From Bullera alba (Eukaryota > Basidiomycota > Tremellomycetes > Tremellales > Bulleraceae): a DNA stretch of 64,000 nucleotides. A program made the translations under genes and the position numbers. A model generated the notes under the pieces. It searched no databases, was not told where the DNA came from, and saw only the letters and a program-made list of their open reading frames with translations. Shown here one piece after another: positions 44,672 through 55,465 of the stretch (its first letter is position 1; every line of letters starts with the position of its first letter). Location: NCBI GenBank assembly GCA_001600095.1, contig BCIX01000005.1, positions 502,523-566,522 of the forward strand, written 5' to 3'.

Positions 44672-46321
44672 CTACCCCTTGGTGATCTCCACGTCGGTAC
44701 ATGAGAAGTCTAGGGTACTCTCATCTGCCAGATTCGCGCATAGGTATTTCGCAGTGCCATTCTTGGGCTTGAGGTCGGTACCGCTAGACGTGATATTGAC
44801 GCATTGAGCCGAGCATTCCAAAGTCGCAACGGTGCCATTGGCCACTAGACCGGAGGCCGTGCCCGTGACGTCGATGTAATGGACGTCTGAGATTTGCAGC
44901 GTTGCAGGGTGGTCTCGACACCTGACTCGATCAGCATCCGCCCGTTGGGGGATTTGCCAAGACTTACTGCTGTGCAGAGGAGGAATAACATTGTGTCAGG
45001 TAGATCGGGTTGTCAACATCTACGCCTTGGTTAGTAATTGGAATTAGAACACTGGCCGACGACTCACTCTCGTTGCGGAAGTCTTGGAACGTAACGTTTC
45101 GAACATACCCACTTCCACCACCGGAAACACTCTTGGTATCGTTGCTCCCACCAAACACCTTGATCCTGGCACCGTTCTGGGCGTTCATCATTGTGATGTT
45201 TCGGACGTAGATGTCAGAGACGATGTCCGTCTCGCCGTAGTATTGACCGAGTGAGCCGACAGAGATGCCATGGGACCCATTGCACCACATTGATTCCACG
45301 GTGATGTGGGTAGAGTTCGGCTTGAACGACACGCTGTCGTCAGCAAAAAGCACCCAAGATAGACTCACCAGTCGTCCCCGTTGTTGACGTGTGAGTCGTG
45401 AATGTAGACGTGGCTGGACCTGTAAATGTCCCATCCATCCGAGTTGGCCGCTTCGGCAGATTCGTTGGACGATAACGCTCTGATCTTGATATTGGAGTAT
45501 TCGACGTCGGTGGAGCCATACACAAAGCTACAACATCTTAGCTAGATCCATGAGATGCGTGCGACATGACTCACTTGGACCAGAAGGGCGAGTTGATAAC
45601 GCTAAGATCGGCGATCTTGACGTTTGTCGAGTTGCCGACTGTGAGTGGGATGGGTCTGGCAAAGACTCTCGACGATCCCCCGGCTACACCATGGCCCAAG
45701 TCGTAGTTCTGGGCGTAATAGTTCCACCAAGCTACACCTGTCAGCTCGTGTACGCTCCCACTACAGATGGACTTGTGGCTCACTTTGACCGTTTCCATCG
45801 ATTGTACCTCCGCCGTGGAACGTGACGCCGTTGCCTTCGAAGAACCAGAACGTAGTTGCATTTTGCTAGTCATAGTCAGCAATGTATACAGCTATCCACC
45901 CTGCAGTACTCACGTAGGTCAGGAAGATTGAGGCCGGGGACCAGTACGCGATATCGGGGACATAAGAGATCGCACCGCCTAGTCGGATCTCCACGTTTGT
46001 CAAGTTGGTCTGAAGGACTGTGTTGATAATGTAGTATCCGGGGAGGTTGATTAGTGCTTCGGAGGAGCACAGATTGAAGGCATATAACAAGTTTGGTCCA
46101 TCATCTTCGCCTCCGCCCCGAGGCTGACGAGCAAAAGGTCAGCAGGGCTCATTACCGAGGCACTGATGACTCACTGTGACTGTGCAGACACTACCGTCGA
46201 CAGTGACCAGCGGGTTGTCAGAGGTCCGACGCTTTTGCAGTCGATTGGAGACATGGGTATAGCCCGTGGCAGCGAATACCGAGGTTGCTGTAGCAAGAGT
46301 GGCCAGAGCGAGCAGCTTCAT
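44672..46321 (-). CDS. Secreted exopolygalacturonase-type glycoside hydrolase, family 28
   Basis: Cleaves alpha-1,4-linked galacturonic acid in pectin. The start at 46321 opens directly with a signal peptide ([18 protein letters not shown]); an in-frame ATG 18 nt upstream (46339) is possible. Exons carry [20 protein letters not shown], then [16 protein letters not shown] text, [34 protein letters not shown], and the GH28 catalytic blocks [28 protein letters not shown], then [18 protein letters not shown] and [10 protein letters not shown] (Asp pair, GSHG His, RIK substrate site). The first Asp motif is NSD in place of the usual NTD. Six or more Cys and many sequons fit secretion. C-terminus ...[18 protein letters not shown] at 44672-44674. 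Confidence 0.92.
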
Positions 46322-46767
46322 CGTGGCGGTGATTCTCATTCATAGTGGTCATTCCAGCTCGAAGTCTCCTTATATCCTTCCCACTTGCCAAGAACCAGGA
46401 CCACTTCATGAGCAGTGGATCACGGCCCGGTGGTCCCCCGAGTGGATCAGCTCATGACATACGGGGATCCACTCCGGTGCCTCTCAGTCGTAGACCAGCT
46501 CGTGGTTGTGTGCGGAGCAGAAGAGACTGAGGAGACTGAGCTGTAGACTGGACATGGCAGGAAGACCAAAATAGCCAAAGTGGAGGTGGAGTAGTGCTAA
46601 TTGACCGGGCCGATGCATGTAGATCGGGGAGGGTTGGTCATGTGCAAGCCGTCTCCTGAGCTTAACCTCATGTCCTCGACTGCCATCCTCTGTCATCTCC
46701 CATCGCTAGCTCCATGTCTATGAACTCCTGCCGGCCCGGACCGGGAACCTCATCTCTTGACCCCGAA
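46322..46767. promoter_or_regulatory. Promoter region of the polygalacturonase gene
   Basis: About 445 bases between the polygalacturonase start and the stop of the upstream SLX9-like gene, both on the minus strand. No CGGAGGTT element or other named site seen. Confidence 0.4.
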
Positions 46768-47447
46768 TTATACGGCCTGTGGCTTTGCAGCTATGGAATT
46801 CGAGGCGTGTAGACGGATCGTCGCCCACGGACTCTGCTTGTAGGATGGATGGGCTACGACTGCTGGTATCCGCTTGCTCTCCACCGCACTAACAATCAGC
46901 CCAGAATCTTCTTGCTACTCACATTTGCTTTCGCCTCGCGGCTTCTTTCAGCGTCCTGCCCTTGCCATGACCGATTTTGGCTTCCTCTGCTCGTTTCTCC
47001 CTCCGCGCTGCCATCTTTTCTTCCCTACTGAGCGCCGGGGCGTCATCCTCGGCGTCGGAGTCTGCATCGAGAAGTGCGTGCTGCATTGGAGTGAGACCTC
47101 CGCCGGCCAGTTGTTCTTTCGCTTTGCGCTTTTCTCGTCGGGTATGTGATCGGGAGTATGGGTGGGCGGGGGGTGGAACGACTGTACAAGTCAGCTTGGG
47201 GACAGACGAGGTAGACTCACGGGCAGAGGCTGGAGCCTTCCCCTTTCTCCCTTTCGAGATACCATTGTCTATAGAGTCATGCGAGGCGAACGGGGTGTGG
47301 GTTGAAGGGCCGGGAATGGGATTCGACTGGTCCGACTCTGTAGCGCCTCTTCGGGGAAGCTGTACCGCCGATGCATGCTTTCGTGCTCCTTTGGCTTTGG
47401 TCTCTCGTGGCTGTCAAGTCAGCTCGAGCCGCTCAAAGTAACTTACC
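46768..47447 (-). CDS. SLX9: SLX9-like ribosome-biogenesis protein
   Basis: Four exons by my assembly: a first coding exon consisting of the ATG alone (47447-47445, donor GTAAGT immediately after it), then PRETKAKGARKHASAVQLPR...KGRKGKAPASA, then PPPAHPYSRSHTRREKRKAK, EQLAGGGLTPMQHALLDADS, EKMAARREKRAEEAKIGHGK, GRTLKEAARRKQM, and after a last intron IAVESKRIPAVVAHPSYKQS, then PWATIRLHASNSIAAKPQAV, ending TAA 46768-46770. About 200 residues, very basic with Lys/Arg helices. The final 'Glu...Arg-xx-xx-V-x-x-H-P-x-[FY]...P-[FW]-x-TIR-xH' pattern is what I associate with fungal Slx9, a pre-40S export/assembly factor. The family call is from memory of the pattern and moderate; that this is a gene is better supported. 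Confidence 0.6.
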
Positions 47448-47549
47448 ATTATCGCTAGTGATCGACTGGTGGATGTCTGTTGACAAGAAGAGTCAAAATT
47501 GTTCTAAAGTGGAGGATGTCTTTTTGCCGTTTCACCACCACCACACACC
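47448..47549. promoter_or_regulatory. 102-bp bidirectional promoter
   Basis: The whole space between the divergent start codons of the SLX9-like gene (47447, minus) and the mitochondrial protein gene (47550, plus). It ends in a CACCACCACCACACACC stretch just before the plus-strand ATG. Confidence 0.5.
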
Positions 47550-49983
47550 ATGGCGAGGTAAGTCAACAACACGAGGGCGATCGCTGACTTGTAGCATCGG
47601 GCGGAGTATCGGCGGAAGCGTAGCGAGAAGTATAGGATCCAGCATAAGACGGAGTACAGGAGGGAGTGTTGGAGGAAAGTTGCGGCAGAACGCAGGATCG
47701 AGGAACTGCAGGATATGCCATCTGCGGCGGCTGAGCGACATTGTCCCGATCAACCACCCTGTCACGCTCGACAACCTGCTCGAGACCTCGGAAGAAGACT
47801 CTATCCTACCACTCGACTACGCCGCAGATGAAGAGCTCATCGATGCCATTCTGTTCCAACCGATAACCGTGCCTAAAAACAGTCAAAACCCCTATGATCC
47901 CAACTGGCAACCCTGGCTCGACCCCGCCGACGCCTTCGCCGCTCTCCGGGTCCGACCCAGCTTCCACCAGTTCATGCAGCATGTACGGCCACAGCTGAAG
48001 CGGGTTTATTCAGTCCTCCAGACGTCGTCCCTGCACGAGATACTTGCCTCTGATCTGCTCTTGCACAATGGCGAGGCCGACACGATCCGGGAGTTGCTCG
48101 AGATCGACGCTCATGTTTACCAACATATCCGATCGAGCGTCATCGTCGCCCTGTACGAACACATCCAGCCGGCTCTCAACGCGGGATATATACCTCCCCT
48201 GACCGAGCTCACCAACAAAATCGTCGCGAGGGCATTGATGAAGGAAGGGGACACGCAGTTACTGCCGAGGGTGTTCGAGAACCTGTACGCCACGCTGGAA
48301 TGGAGACCTTCGGAGTCATGGGAGCTATTCTCGATCATCCTCCATATGAACAGAATGGGCGCCAACGACGAGGCACTGCGGATGACATCGAGAATGTCAC
48401 TCGACGATAGGATCCCATCGAGCGGTGCTGGTCGATCCGATCCCCGACACCAGGAGGCCAAGAGCTTGTTGGTACAGTCCATCGTCCTGCGTTCGGCACT
48501 GCAATACCGCCTCTGGGTCAGGAGTCAAGCCGCTGTCAACGACCTGCTAGAGACGATCGAGCGATCGGGCAGCACGCCATTCGCCATGGACCTGCTGTAC
48601 GAGGCGATCCGAGCGACCATCTTCGGCAAGGATCCCGCTCAGGTCGGCTGGGCTCGAAAGACTCTTGCCCGGATCACCCACGCTTCGGCTACACCTCTGC
48701 CAGGATCGATGATCGACGCCTTTGTGGAGAATTGCCCGAATCGCGAATCGCTAGCGCTGTACAAGTCGATACAAGGGGCGTCTTACGCTGCCCCCTCCGC
48801 CAAAAGCATCATCACAATCGCTAGCGCCTGTGACAAGGACGACAGGGAGACTATCCAACGTCTACTGGCTGAGATCGCTCGACTGTCGCCAACGGACTTT
48901 GTCGCCCAGCGTCCAATGTTCAACCGTGTTCTGATCAAAGCCGAGGAGAAACGAGCCTTGATGGAGATCTACCGAGATTGGCGATTTTCTGTCGCCTTGA
49001 ACAGCGATTTCATGCTGAGCGTAGTTCGACTGTTCGCCGTTGGAAAGCATGCGAACGACGACTTTGAATCCTCTCAATTCGCCAATCGCGTCGTGGAGGA
49101 TTTCGCCCAAAGACACCCCGAGCCCAGTATAAGCGATGCCCTCTCACTCGCCCGTGCATACCTCGGTATCGGACAAGTCGACAAAGCTACCGAGGTGGTA
49201 TTACCCCTCGACACGACCGATCCAGAATGCAGGTCGTACATTCTCGCTCTTTCTACAGCCAAGCCTCTGCAGGCGTACAACCTGATCGACTTTCTTCGAA
49301 AGCTCAACAAGCCAGTCCAACATCCTCGCGAGGTGATCATCGAGGCGTGTATCGCCGGGAAATGGTTTGCATTCGATGAAATCCCCGATGACCGGCAGGA
49401 CGAGGTGGTGGACCTGCTGAGGGCGGTGAGGAAGGGAGAGACCGAGGCAGCACTGAGCATGGTACGGGGGATGGAGGATTCGAGGCTGTATCACATGTTG
49501 GTCAGTCGGTGCTTGAGCCGGAAGGAGTTTTCGACCGCATTGAAGGCTTGGAAGGAGGCGCCAAAGGTATCACAGGACGACCTCGCCAATGCCTTTTGGT
49601 CGGGAGAACGGATTCTGCGGAGGATTCGCTCCGAGCTGAAAAGTGCCTTCGTGGTGGAAGCGCTCGAGGGAGAAGGAGGCTTCTTGGCAAGTCCAGAATA
49701 TCAAGAGTTCCTGAACGAGCTTCAGGCGACGATAAGCCAGTCTGGAAGCGAGCAGAAGAAAATGTGGGACAAGTCGGAGGATGCGGAGAAGGTGGCGCTG
49801 AAAGAGATGAGAGCCCAGCCCGCACACCTGGTCGAAGGGTTGATTGAGAAAATTCAGACGTTGTCCGAGCAGCGAAGGGAGAGGACTTCGGCGGGGCTCA
49901 AGGTGTACTCCAGAAAGGTGCTTTCACCAGAGGTCAGCTCGAGAACCCGTAAAATCAAGGGAGCTCAGTTCGGCATGGCGTGA
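47550..49983 (+). CDS. Large helical, probably mitochondrial protein (PPR-like) of unknown function
   Basis: Exon 1 is 8 nt (47550-47557, context ACCATGG), intron 47558-47594, exon 2 to TGA at 49981-49983; about 798 residues. The longer open frame that begins at 47371 is not the start because it reads through the intron. The first ~50 residues are Ser/Arg/Gly-rich without acids (SIGRSIGGSVARSIGSSIRR) and suit mitochondrial import. The rest is a long run of helical pairs such as RVFENLYATLEWRPSESWEL, LYKSIQGASYAAPSAKSIIT, and AYLGIGQVDKATEVVLPL, resembling PPR/TPR-type solenoids as in fungal mitochondrial expression factors, though I cannot name an orthologue. The C-terminus is basic (SRKVLSPEVSSRTRKIKGAQ). 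Confidence 0.8.
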
Positions 49984-50440
49984 GATGTATTGACGATGTC
50001 ATGCATCATGTGTGTCAGAACGTGTATTTGGCAGTGAGAGGCTGAAAGACAACGATCGGATTCCGCTAAAGAATCAGATTTGAGTCAAAGTCAACATCGG
50101 CGATACATCCGAATAATCGATGTCTGAGTCGATCTGCTGGTGCGTTCGACTCGCTTTCGCCAGCAACGAAGACGACGAGACAGAGCGAGACTATCACGAT
50201 GAATGGAGTATGGGATTCCGGACGCGTCCAGAGCTCGAGCAGGCGGTGGTTGTTCAGAAAGACTGTCGCAGGCTGTCGCTCATCGCATTGAGAGCTTACA
50301 AGAGCACCCGCGTGCTCACACCGGGGCTCCTGACTGGCTCACATGAACCCACGATCTCCTGTGATCTGTCAATCATCGGTCAAGATCGAACCCTTCGGCC
50401 ACTCCTTTCGGAGACTCCGAAATCCGAGTCACTTGAAGCG

Positions 50441-50500
50441 TCGACCCTGCTCGACCCGGCTCGACCTCACCTCTACCGGTCTACCCTGCTCTACCTGGCT
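50441..50500. repeat. Degenerate decamer tandem array
   Basis: Six consecutive 10-nt units: TCGACCCTGC, TCGACCCGGC, TCGACCTCAC, CTCTACCGGT, CTACCCTGCT, CTACCTGGCT. The first three align cleanly; the last three are shifted variants of a CTACC core. Confidence 0.6.
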
Positions 50501-51099
50501 CAGTGGCTCCGAGCAGCTCCGAGCTCAAGTCCTCGGCTGTTCTCGGCTACTCCGATCACTGATGGCGGGCGATCACTGGGCGCTTGTGGACGCCAGCAGA
50601 TGCCAGCATGTAAATTCTAAGCCGTGATCGACAAACGGGCTGAAACGCGACTTCTTTTGACTTTCTTTCACGCGTTCACCGTGGCGGCATACTCAAGGTA
50701 ATTGACGGCGTGCATGACGAGAGCGACGGGAAGGGCGGACTATCGTCGATGTGACGAAATTATGCCTGTTGCCTTCTAGAAATGGGGTCTTCCACAATTG
50801 GTGACATGGAGCAGCATGGAGACAAGCATGATCGAGGGCGAGCAAGGGCACTCGAGGGTGCATTGTGGAGATGTTGGATCACTGATACGCAATTGATTGC
50901 GGTTACACATGCCCTAGACCTCCCTAGCTCCCTAGACCTCCCTGCGACGAGTACAACAGGATACAACCTGATACAACGTGCACGTTACTCGGTTCCTCAC
51001 TGACTCTAGCGCGTTTGCTGCATTCACCGCTGGATCGCAGAGGATATGCTGTCAGCGCCGATGACATCTCACTTATCAATCTAAGCGTAAGCTGTATAG

Positions 51100-51139
51100 A
51101 GACGGCACTAGATCGCACAAGCTGGCACAGGCTGGTACA
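51100..51139. repeat. Four tandem decamers
   Basis: Units AGACGGCACT, AGATCGCACA, AGCTGGCACA and GGCTGGTACA follow each other without gap, sharing the frame xGxxxGxACx. Confidence 0.65.
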
Positions 51140-52626
51140 AGCTTCGTGCTAGAATACATCCATTGCCTAGAATTTCGGATGCGCATTGAGTGCAGTCAAT
51201 ATACTTGAGCAGCTTACGGCCTTGCGGTGTTTCAGAAGCGCTCTACGGAATCACTACGGAACCGGGCCTGGAAAGGCTAATCTAGCTCGCCCGTCCAAGC
51301 CTTGCAGGAGGTTCAAGCGCGTTCAGCGTCAACTTCCATGCGACATGTGCCTAGCCTTACGAGGTTGCGATCGTGTGATCCCTGGCGCCGCTGAGACGCG
51401 GGCGCCGATGCCCAGTATGCAGCAAGAGCTCACAGTAGTCTCACAGTCTGCGGCTCCGAAGAACTATCCTGTCCTATCAGATCCTATCGCTGGCACTCGC
51501 CGAAACTGCGGGTGGCAAAACGCGGTAACCTTGAACGCAGGGCCGAGAACGTAGAAGCAAAAACGTAAAAAAAGAACAACGCGTCGACGCCTCCGAGTGT
51601 GCCGCACTGCCGGTGATCGAGGTGGGAGCACGACGCTCTTGCTATAGATTGTCATTGACAGTGATTGAACCGCTTGCATGACGTTTGCAGCCTTGGCCAG
51701 AGAGCACAAGTGCCGGGATCTACCACCGCAGGAGTATGTACAACGCAAGAGTCTCGGTCTGACACCGTGGCTGAGAGCCTTGGTCGCAGACCAAAGCTGA
51801 CCGAATTTTTCGACGCGACCCACTCTGATCTGGTCGAGACCTTGGAGACGCGCCGAAGGCTGTCCTTGTGCCAGCGCGCGACCTCGTCGGAGAAGCCGAC
51901 GCGATCTGCGACACTGGAACCCTCACAGGACCCTCACCTCTGACGTGTACCGGAAATCCCTTATTAAGGTTGCGTGCTCCTTGAGCTTCCCTTTCCATTC
52001 ACAATTTAGCATAACTCCTCCTCCTCTCCACTTGCACCTCGACCTCTTCGACCTAAGCCTGGCGCTTTTTACGACCTTTTTGTTCAATTACCCACCTCTC
52101 ACACCGTGCCGCTGGCGTCACTGGATTTACCTTTTTTCGATTACAACACCCTGCAACCATCCGACGGACCGACTTCCGTGACTGTCTTTGCCTTTTCCCC
52201 CTTGCGCGTCAAAGATAACCTTTCGTAACAGGCCTGGCCCCCTCGTGTCCAAATCCCAGTCACCAAACGCACGTACGTCCTGATCCGAAGCTAAGATCTA
52301 ACCCTTTAGGCACAAGCTTGCCTGCGTGCATCCCTGATACGCGGTTGAGAATCCAACTCGTCGAGCAACATCGCGTGAGTAGCAGCGAGTTATATACCCG
52401 TCTCTTGGTCCGAATCTCAATCCAGAGCGCCCTCTGTATCAAAAAAATCCACCTCCCAATCTCTGTACCTCTCCGTACCTCTCCCAATCCCGACCACCCC
52501 TCCACCCGAGCTCCTCAACCTCAAATCTAACCGTTGCTCAGTCCGCGCTGAGCGCTGGAGACCACCCCGACCGCATCGAAACCTCCCCTGCCGACCTACC
52601 GAAAAAACCCAATCAAAACCGTCGAG

Positions 52627-53706
52627 ATGTCTACCTCCGCCTTGTCCTTCTTCCCAACTGGAACACCTTCGTTTTCACCAATGTCCCCTTGCTTCGAGGA
52701 GAGAACACACCCAGCCTCGCTCAGTGTCTGCGGCGTCCACAACCCCGCCCTCCTCGAGCTCATCCGGACCGATGTCTCTAGGGAGATGGTCTGTGAGTAC
52801 CACTGGACTTGGGACTGTGCTGACTTTCTAGACTACCTCGCCGACCGAGCGACCTCTGTCATTGCCTGCAGTACCATCATCCCCCTCCCACCCACACCAC
52901 CCACACCCGCAAAAGACGCAAAGCCCGGACTCCCATCTCTCGAGACGTTCATCGCCGTCGTCTGCGAGCAATCCAATGTCCAAGTCTCCACCCTCCTCGC
53001 CACGCTCGTCTACCTCGAGCGACTGCGACACCGCCTGCCAAAGGTCGCCAAGGGCATGCCATGCACTCGACACCGAGTCTTCCTTGCGACGTTGATCGTC
53101 GCGGCCAAGTACCTCAACGACTCGTCCCCAAAGAACAAGCACTGGTGCCGATACGCCCAAATGTTTAGCCAAGCCGAGATCAACCTGATGGAAAAGCAGC
53201 TACTTTACCTCCTCGACTACGACCTTGCCATCACCGAAGGCGAGATTGTCTCGCACTTTGAGCCATTCCTCAGTCAATACTCGTTCGAGTCGCCAGTTTC
53301 GTCACCTGTTCAGTCGCCTGTCATGCCACCGACGCCCGTCACCCCTGTTCGATTCCAGCAGCGCCGCCGAGCATCCCGAGAAGGCGTCGACTACGTCGCC
53401 CCTCCACTCGACCGATCCGGCTCGTCGTCTTCGCTCGAGTCGCAGGGTCCAAAGACGCCAGATCTATCGCCAGAGCCACCGGTGACTATCACCAGCAAGG
53501 GACGTTCCGTCTCGTCGGCAGTGTACAACAAACCAACATTGTATGAAACCCCTTCAACAGTCAAACCACTCCCTCGCAGCGTCACTACCTCTCTGCAGGA
53601 TATGGGCGTCTTGAGCCGGTTACTCAAGGGAAGGCAGAATAGGAAGAAGCAGCCACCGCAGTATTACGAGGAAGAGGAGACGATCATCCACCAGCCGATC
53701 TGGTAG
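52627..53706 (+). CDS. Pho85-type (PCL) cyclin
   Basis: A PCL1/2-like cyclin partner of the Pho85 kinase, acting in G1 progression and morphogenesis. Exons 52627-52792 and 52832-53706; the 39-nt intron has GTGAGT, CTGAC and TAG and joins REMV to [11 protein letters not shown]. The cyclin box runs from about residue 90: [20 protein letters not shown], then [20 protein letters not shown], then [20 protein letters not shown], then [20 protein letters not shown], then [14 protein letters not shown], the hallmark order of the PCL subfamily including PKNKHWC. The C-terminus is Ser/Pro-rich with several SP/TP sites ([15 protein letters not shown]) that could be kinase targets. Its promoter region is unusually long. 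Confidence 0.9.
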   Translation: MSTSALSFFPTGTPSFSPMSPCFEERTHPASLSVCGVHNPALLELIRTDVSREMVCEYHWTWDCADFLDYLADRATSVIACSTIIPLPPTPPTPAKDAKPGLPSLETFIAVVCEQSNVQVSTLLATLVYLERLRHRLPKVAKGMPCTRHRVFLATLIVAAKYLNDSSPKNKHWCRYAQMFSQAEINLMEKQLLYLLDYDLAITEGEIVSHFEPFLSQYSFESPVSSPVQSPVMPPTPVTPVRFQQRRRASREGVDYVAPPLDRSGSSSSLESQGPKTPDLSPEPPVTITSKGRSVSSAVYNKPTLYETPSTVKPLPRSVTTSLQDMGVLSRLLKGRQNRKKQPPQYYEEEETIIHQPIW

Positions 53707-54027
53707 TGTAGCATTAGGGTTTGATTTTTGGGTAGTATCTACGCCGGGCTCCTGGCGGGTCCGGCCTCCATCCTGTAGCATAGACAGATACAATGCAGGT
53801 CATCAACAGTCGAAATGCTGAGCGGTTCTTCTGGTCAGGCAAGGGCGGGCTCGGTCTGGCCTCTGGGTTTGCGTCAAAGCTCGTTGATGTGACTAGACAG
53901 CAGGAGAATCCCGTTGCGGATGAGTCAGTCAGTAGTGCAAGGTGTTGAGCAGCTTGGTCAGCTCGATCAGCTCTGTCAGCAGGCTTCGGAAGAAGATTAG
54001 CTCGTATAAATGCATACATCCACAGGA
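53707..54027. other. Convergent intergenic region with a 9-nt triple repeat
   Basis: About 320 bases between convergent genes. Three tandem nonamers (AGCTTGGTC, AGCTCGATC, AGCTCTGTC) at 53951-53977. Confidence 0.5.
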
Positions 54028-55126
54028 CTATCGCTTGACCCAGGTTCGCTACGACGTCAGCAGGGCCCTTGACGAGATTGCTTACCGATTTTCGAGCCTT
54101 GACCCTGTTCGTCTTCTTCCTCTCTGTGACTCGTCCATCCCGTTTGAGCGCGTTGGCTGACGTTAGCGACGATCAACATAGTCCAGACTCACCTGCCATG
54201 AGAATATCCTTGGTATCCTCCCTGGCCAGAACCAAAGCTCTGGCCAGAGCGAGAGCAATCGCACCCGCCTGTCCAGTGGGTCCTCCTCCCTGTGTCTGCG
54301 CAAAGACGTTGTACGCTCCGAGCAATCCCGTCAGCCGCAGTGGTCTGAGGATGAGCTCTCTGTCGTGAGGCTTGGTAAAGTGGACCGGAAGTGGTAGGTG
54401 GTTGACCAAGAATCCTCCAGCGCCATCAATCTTGACCGGTTTGTCGTCTTCGGCGAGTGACACGGGGGACGCATCCAATATGCTTCTTGCCAATTGCGAG
54501 GGGATGATCCAGACCTGCGCCATTGCCGCCTTTCTCTTGCCCGTCGCGACGAATCTTCCAAACTCATCAGGCCCCGACTTTTCCTTCAACTCTGTTTTTC
54601 GACCGCCATCGTCGCTAGGTCGAGTAAATTGCGCCAGGGCTCGCCTGACGGTCGCCGCGAGCTCGGGTTTGCCTCCTAGTTCCGCCATGTACGCCATTTT
54701 GTGGACCTCGTTCAGCAGCGTCGTCAGGTGTCGGTAGGGTGTCATGCGTAGGGCCGGTCCGGCAATCATCCGTTGTAGCTGCATAGGCGTCTTCCATCCG
54801 ACTTTTGGAGGCTCTGGCAGTGAGAGATGTCGTGGGAGGGGGTACACATGGATCGCCCTCAGAGCCTTTTCCGTTGATGTCAAGAGGGTTCGTAATAAGG
54901 CCATCCGGGATTGTAGCTCTGGCCTTGCAGTGAAGTGGGTCGGTTCTGCCGGTCGAGGACGACGAACTGGCTCATCGCTTACGTTCCAGGATTCTCGAGC
55001 GTACGGGCGGGGTGATCGAATGTAGGGCTGTTCGTCTTTGAGTGATGCGGATTTCGAGTACGCCCTGATGGACAGCGGTAATGTCCTCTCTTTTAGCAGC
55101 CGGACGGCCGAGCTCGATGCTGCCAT
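54028..55126 (-). CDS. MRPS9: Mitochondrial ribosomal protein uS9m
   Basis: Component of the mitoribosomal small subunit. Start MAASSSAVRLLKERTLPLSI at 55126 gives a basic presequence. The uS9 domain lies in the C-terminal half: GRFVATGKRKAAMAQVWIIP, then KIDGAGGFLVNHLPLP, then LTGLLGAYNVFAQTQGGGPT, then GQAGAIALALARALVLARED. The C-terminus is rebuilt from two more exons: ANALKRDGRVTERKKTNRVK, then ARKS joined to RTWVKR and TAG at 54028-54030, reproducing the universal KKxGxxKARKxxxxxKR ending of uS9, which contacts the P-site tRNA in bacteria. Length ~340 with a mitochondrial N-terminal extension, as expected for fungal Mrps9. Confidence 0.93.
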
Positions 55127-55465
55127 GGTGGTGTGTGATGGATACCAGCAATGAGCCGGATTCAAGATGTTAGTACTTTTCGAGCTCAGGTGAGCGATCG
55201 AGTGTAGTTGCAAAAATCCCACGTGGCAGCCGGGTCAGCTGATAAATTTGATGCCGCTGCGGTAATGACCTTGCCTGGCTATCTGATAAAGCAAGCTCTC
55301 CAGCATGATGCAGATCAGTCGCAGATCAGTCAAAGATCAGCTGGAAGTAGTCAGTACACAACACAGCACGACAACGATCACCCTCAGATCCGAGAGCTAC
55401 AACCTACATAGGAAGCCTCAAAAGTCCAGGGAAACACAGGATCGCTCTGGAGCGAGTTCCCGCTC
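55127..55465. promoter_or_regulatory. Divergent promoter region of MRPS9 and the BolA gene
   Basis: About 340 bases between divergent starts. Three tandem 11-mers lie at 55311-55343: CAGATCAGTCG, CAGATCAGTCA and AAGATCAGCTG. Confidence 0.5.

Larger units (their letters stand above)
49984..52626. promoter_or_regulatory. 2.6-kb intergenic region upstream of the PCL cyclin
   Basis: The largest gene-free stretch. It contains three ACGCGT boxes (50222-50227, 50670-50675, 51579-51584), many 10-nt tandem duplications (50441-50500, 50952-50981, 51100-51139, 51465-51494), an 18-nt duplication (50912-50947), and from about 52000 a pyrimidine-rich segment likely to be the 5' leader of the cyclin, with a short upstream open frame at 52318-52530. 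Open frames such as 50120-50620 are repeat-derived and not called. Confidence 0.55.

Noticed and set aside
50120..50620. 166-codon open frame in the large intergenic region
   Set aside because: It runs through the tandem decamer array, which alone keeps it open, and the peptide has no domain-like pattern.
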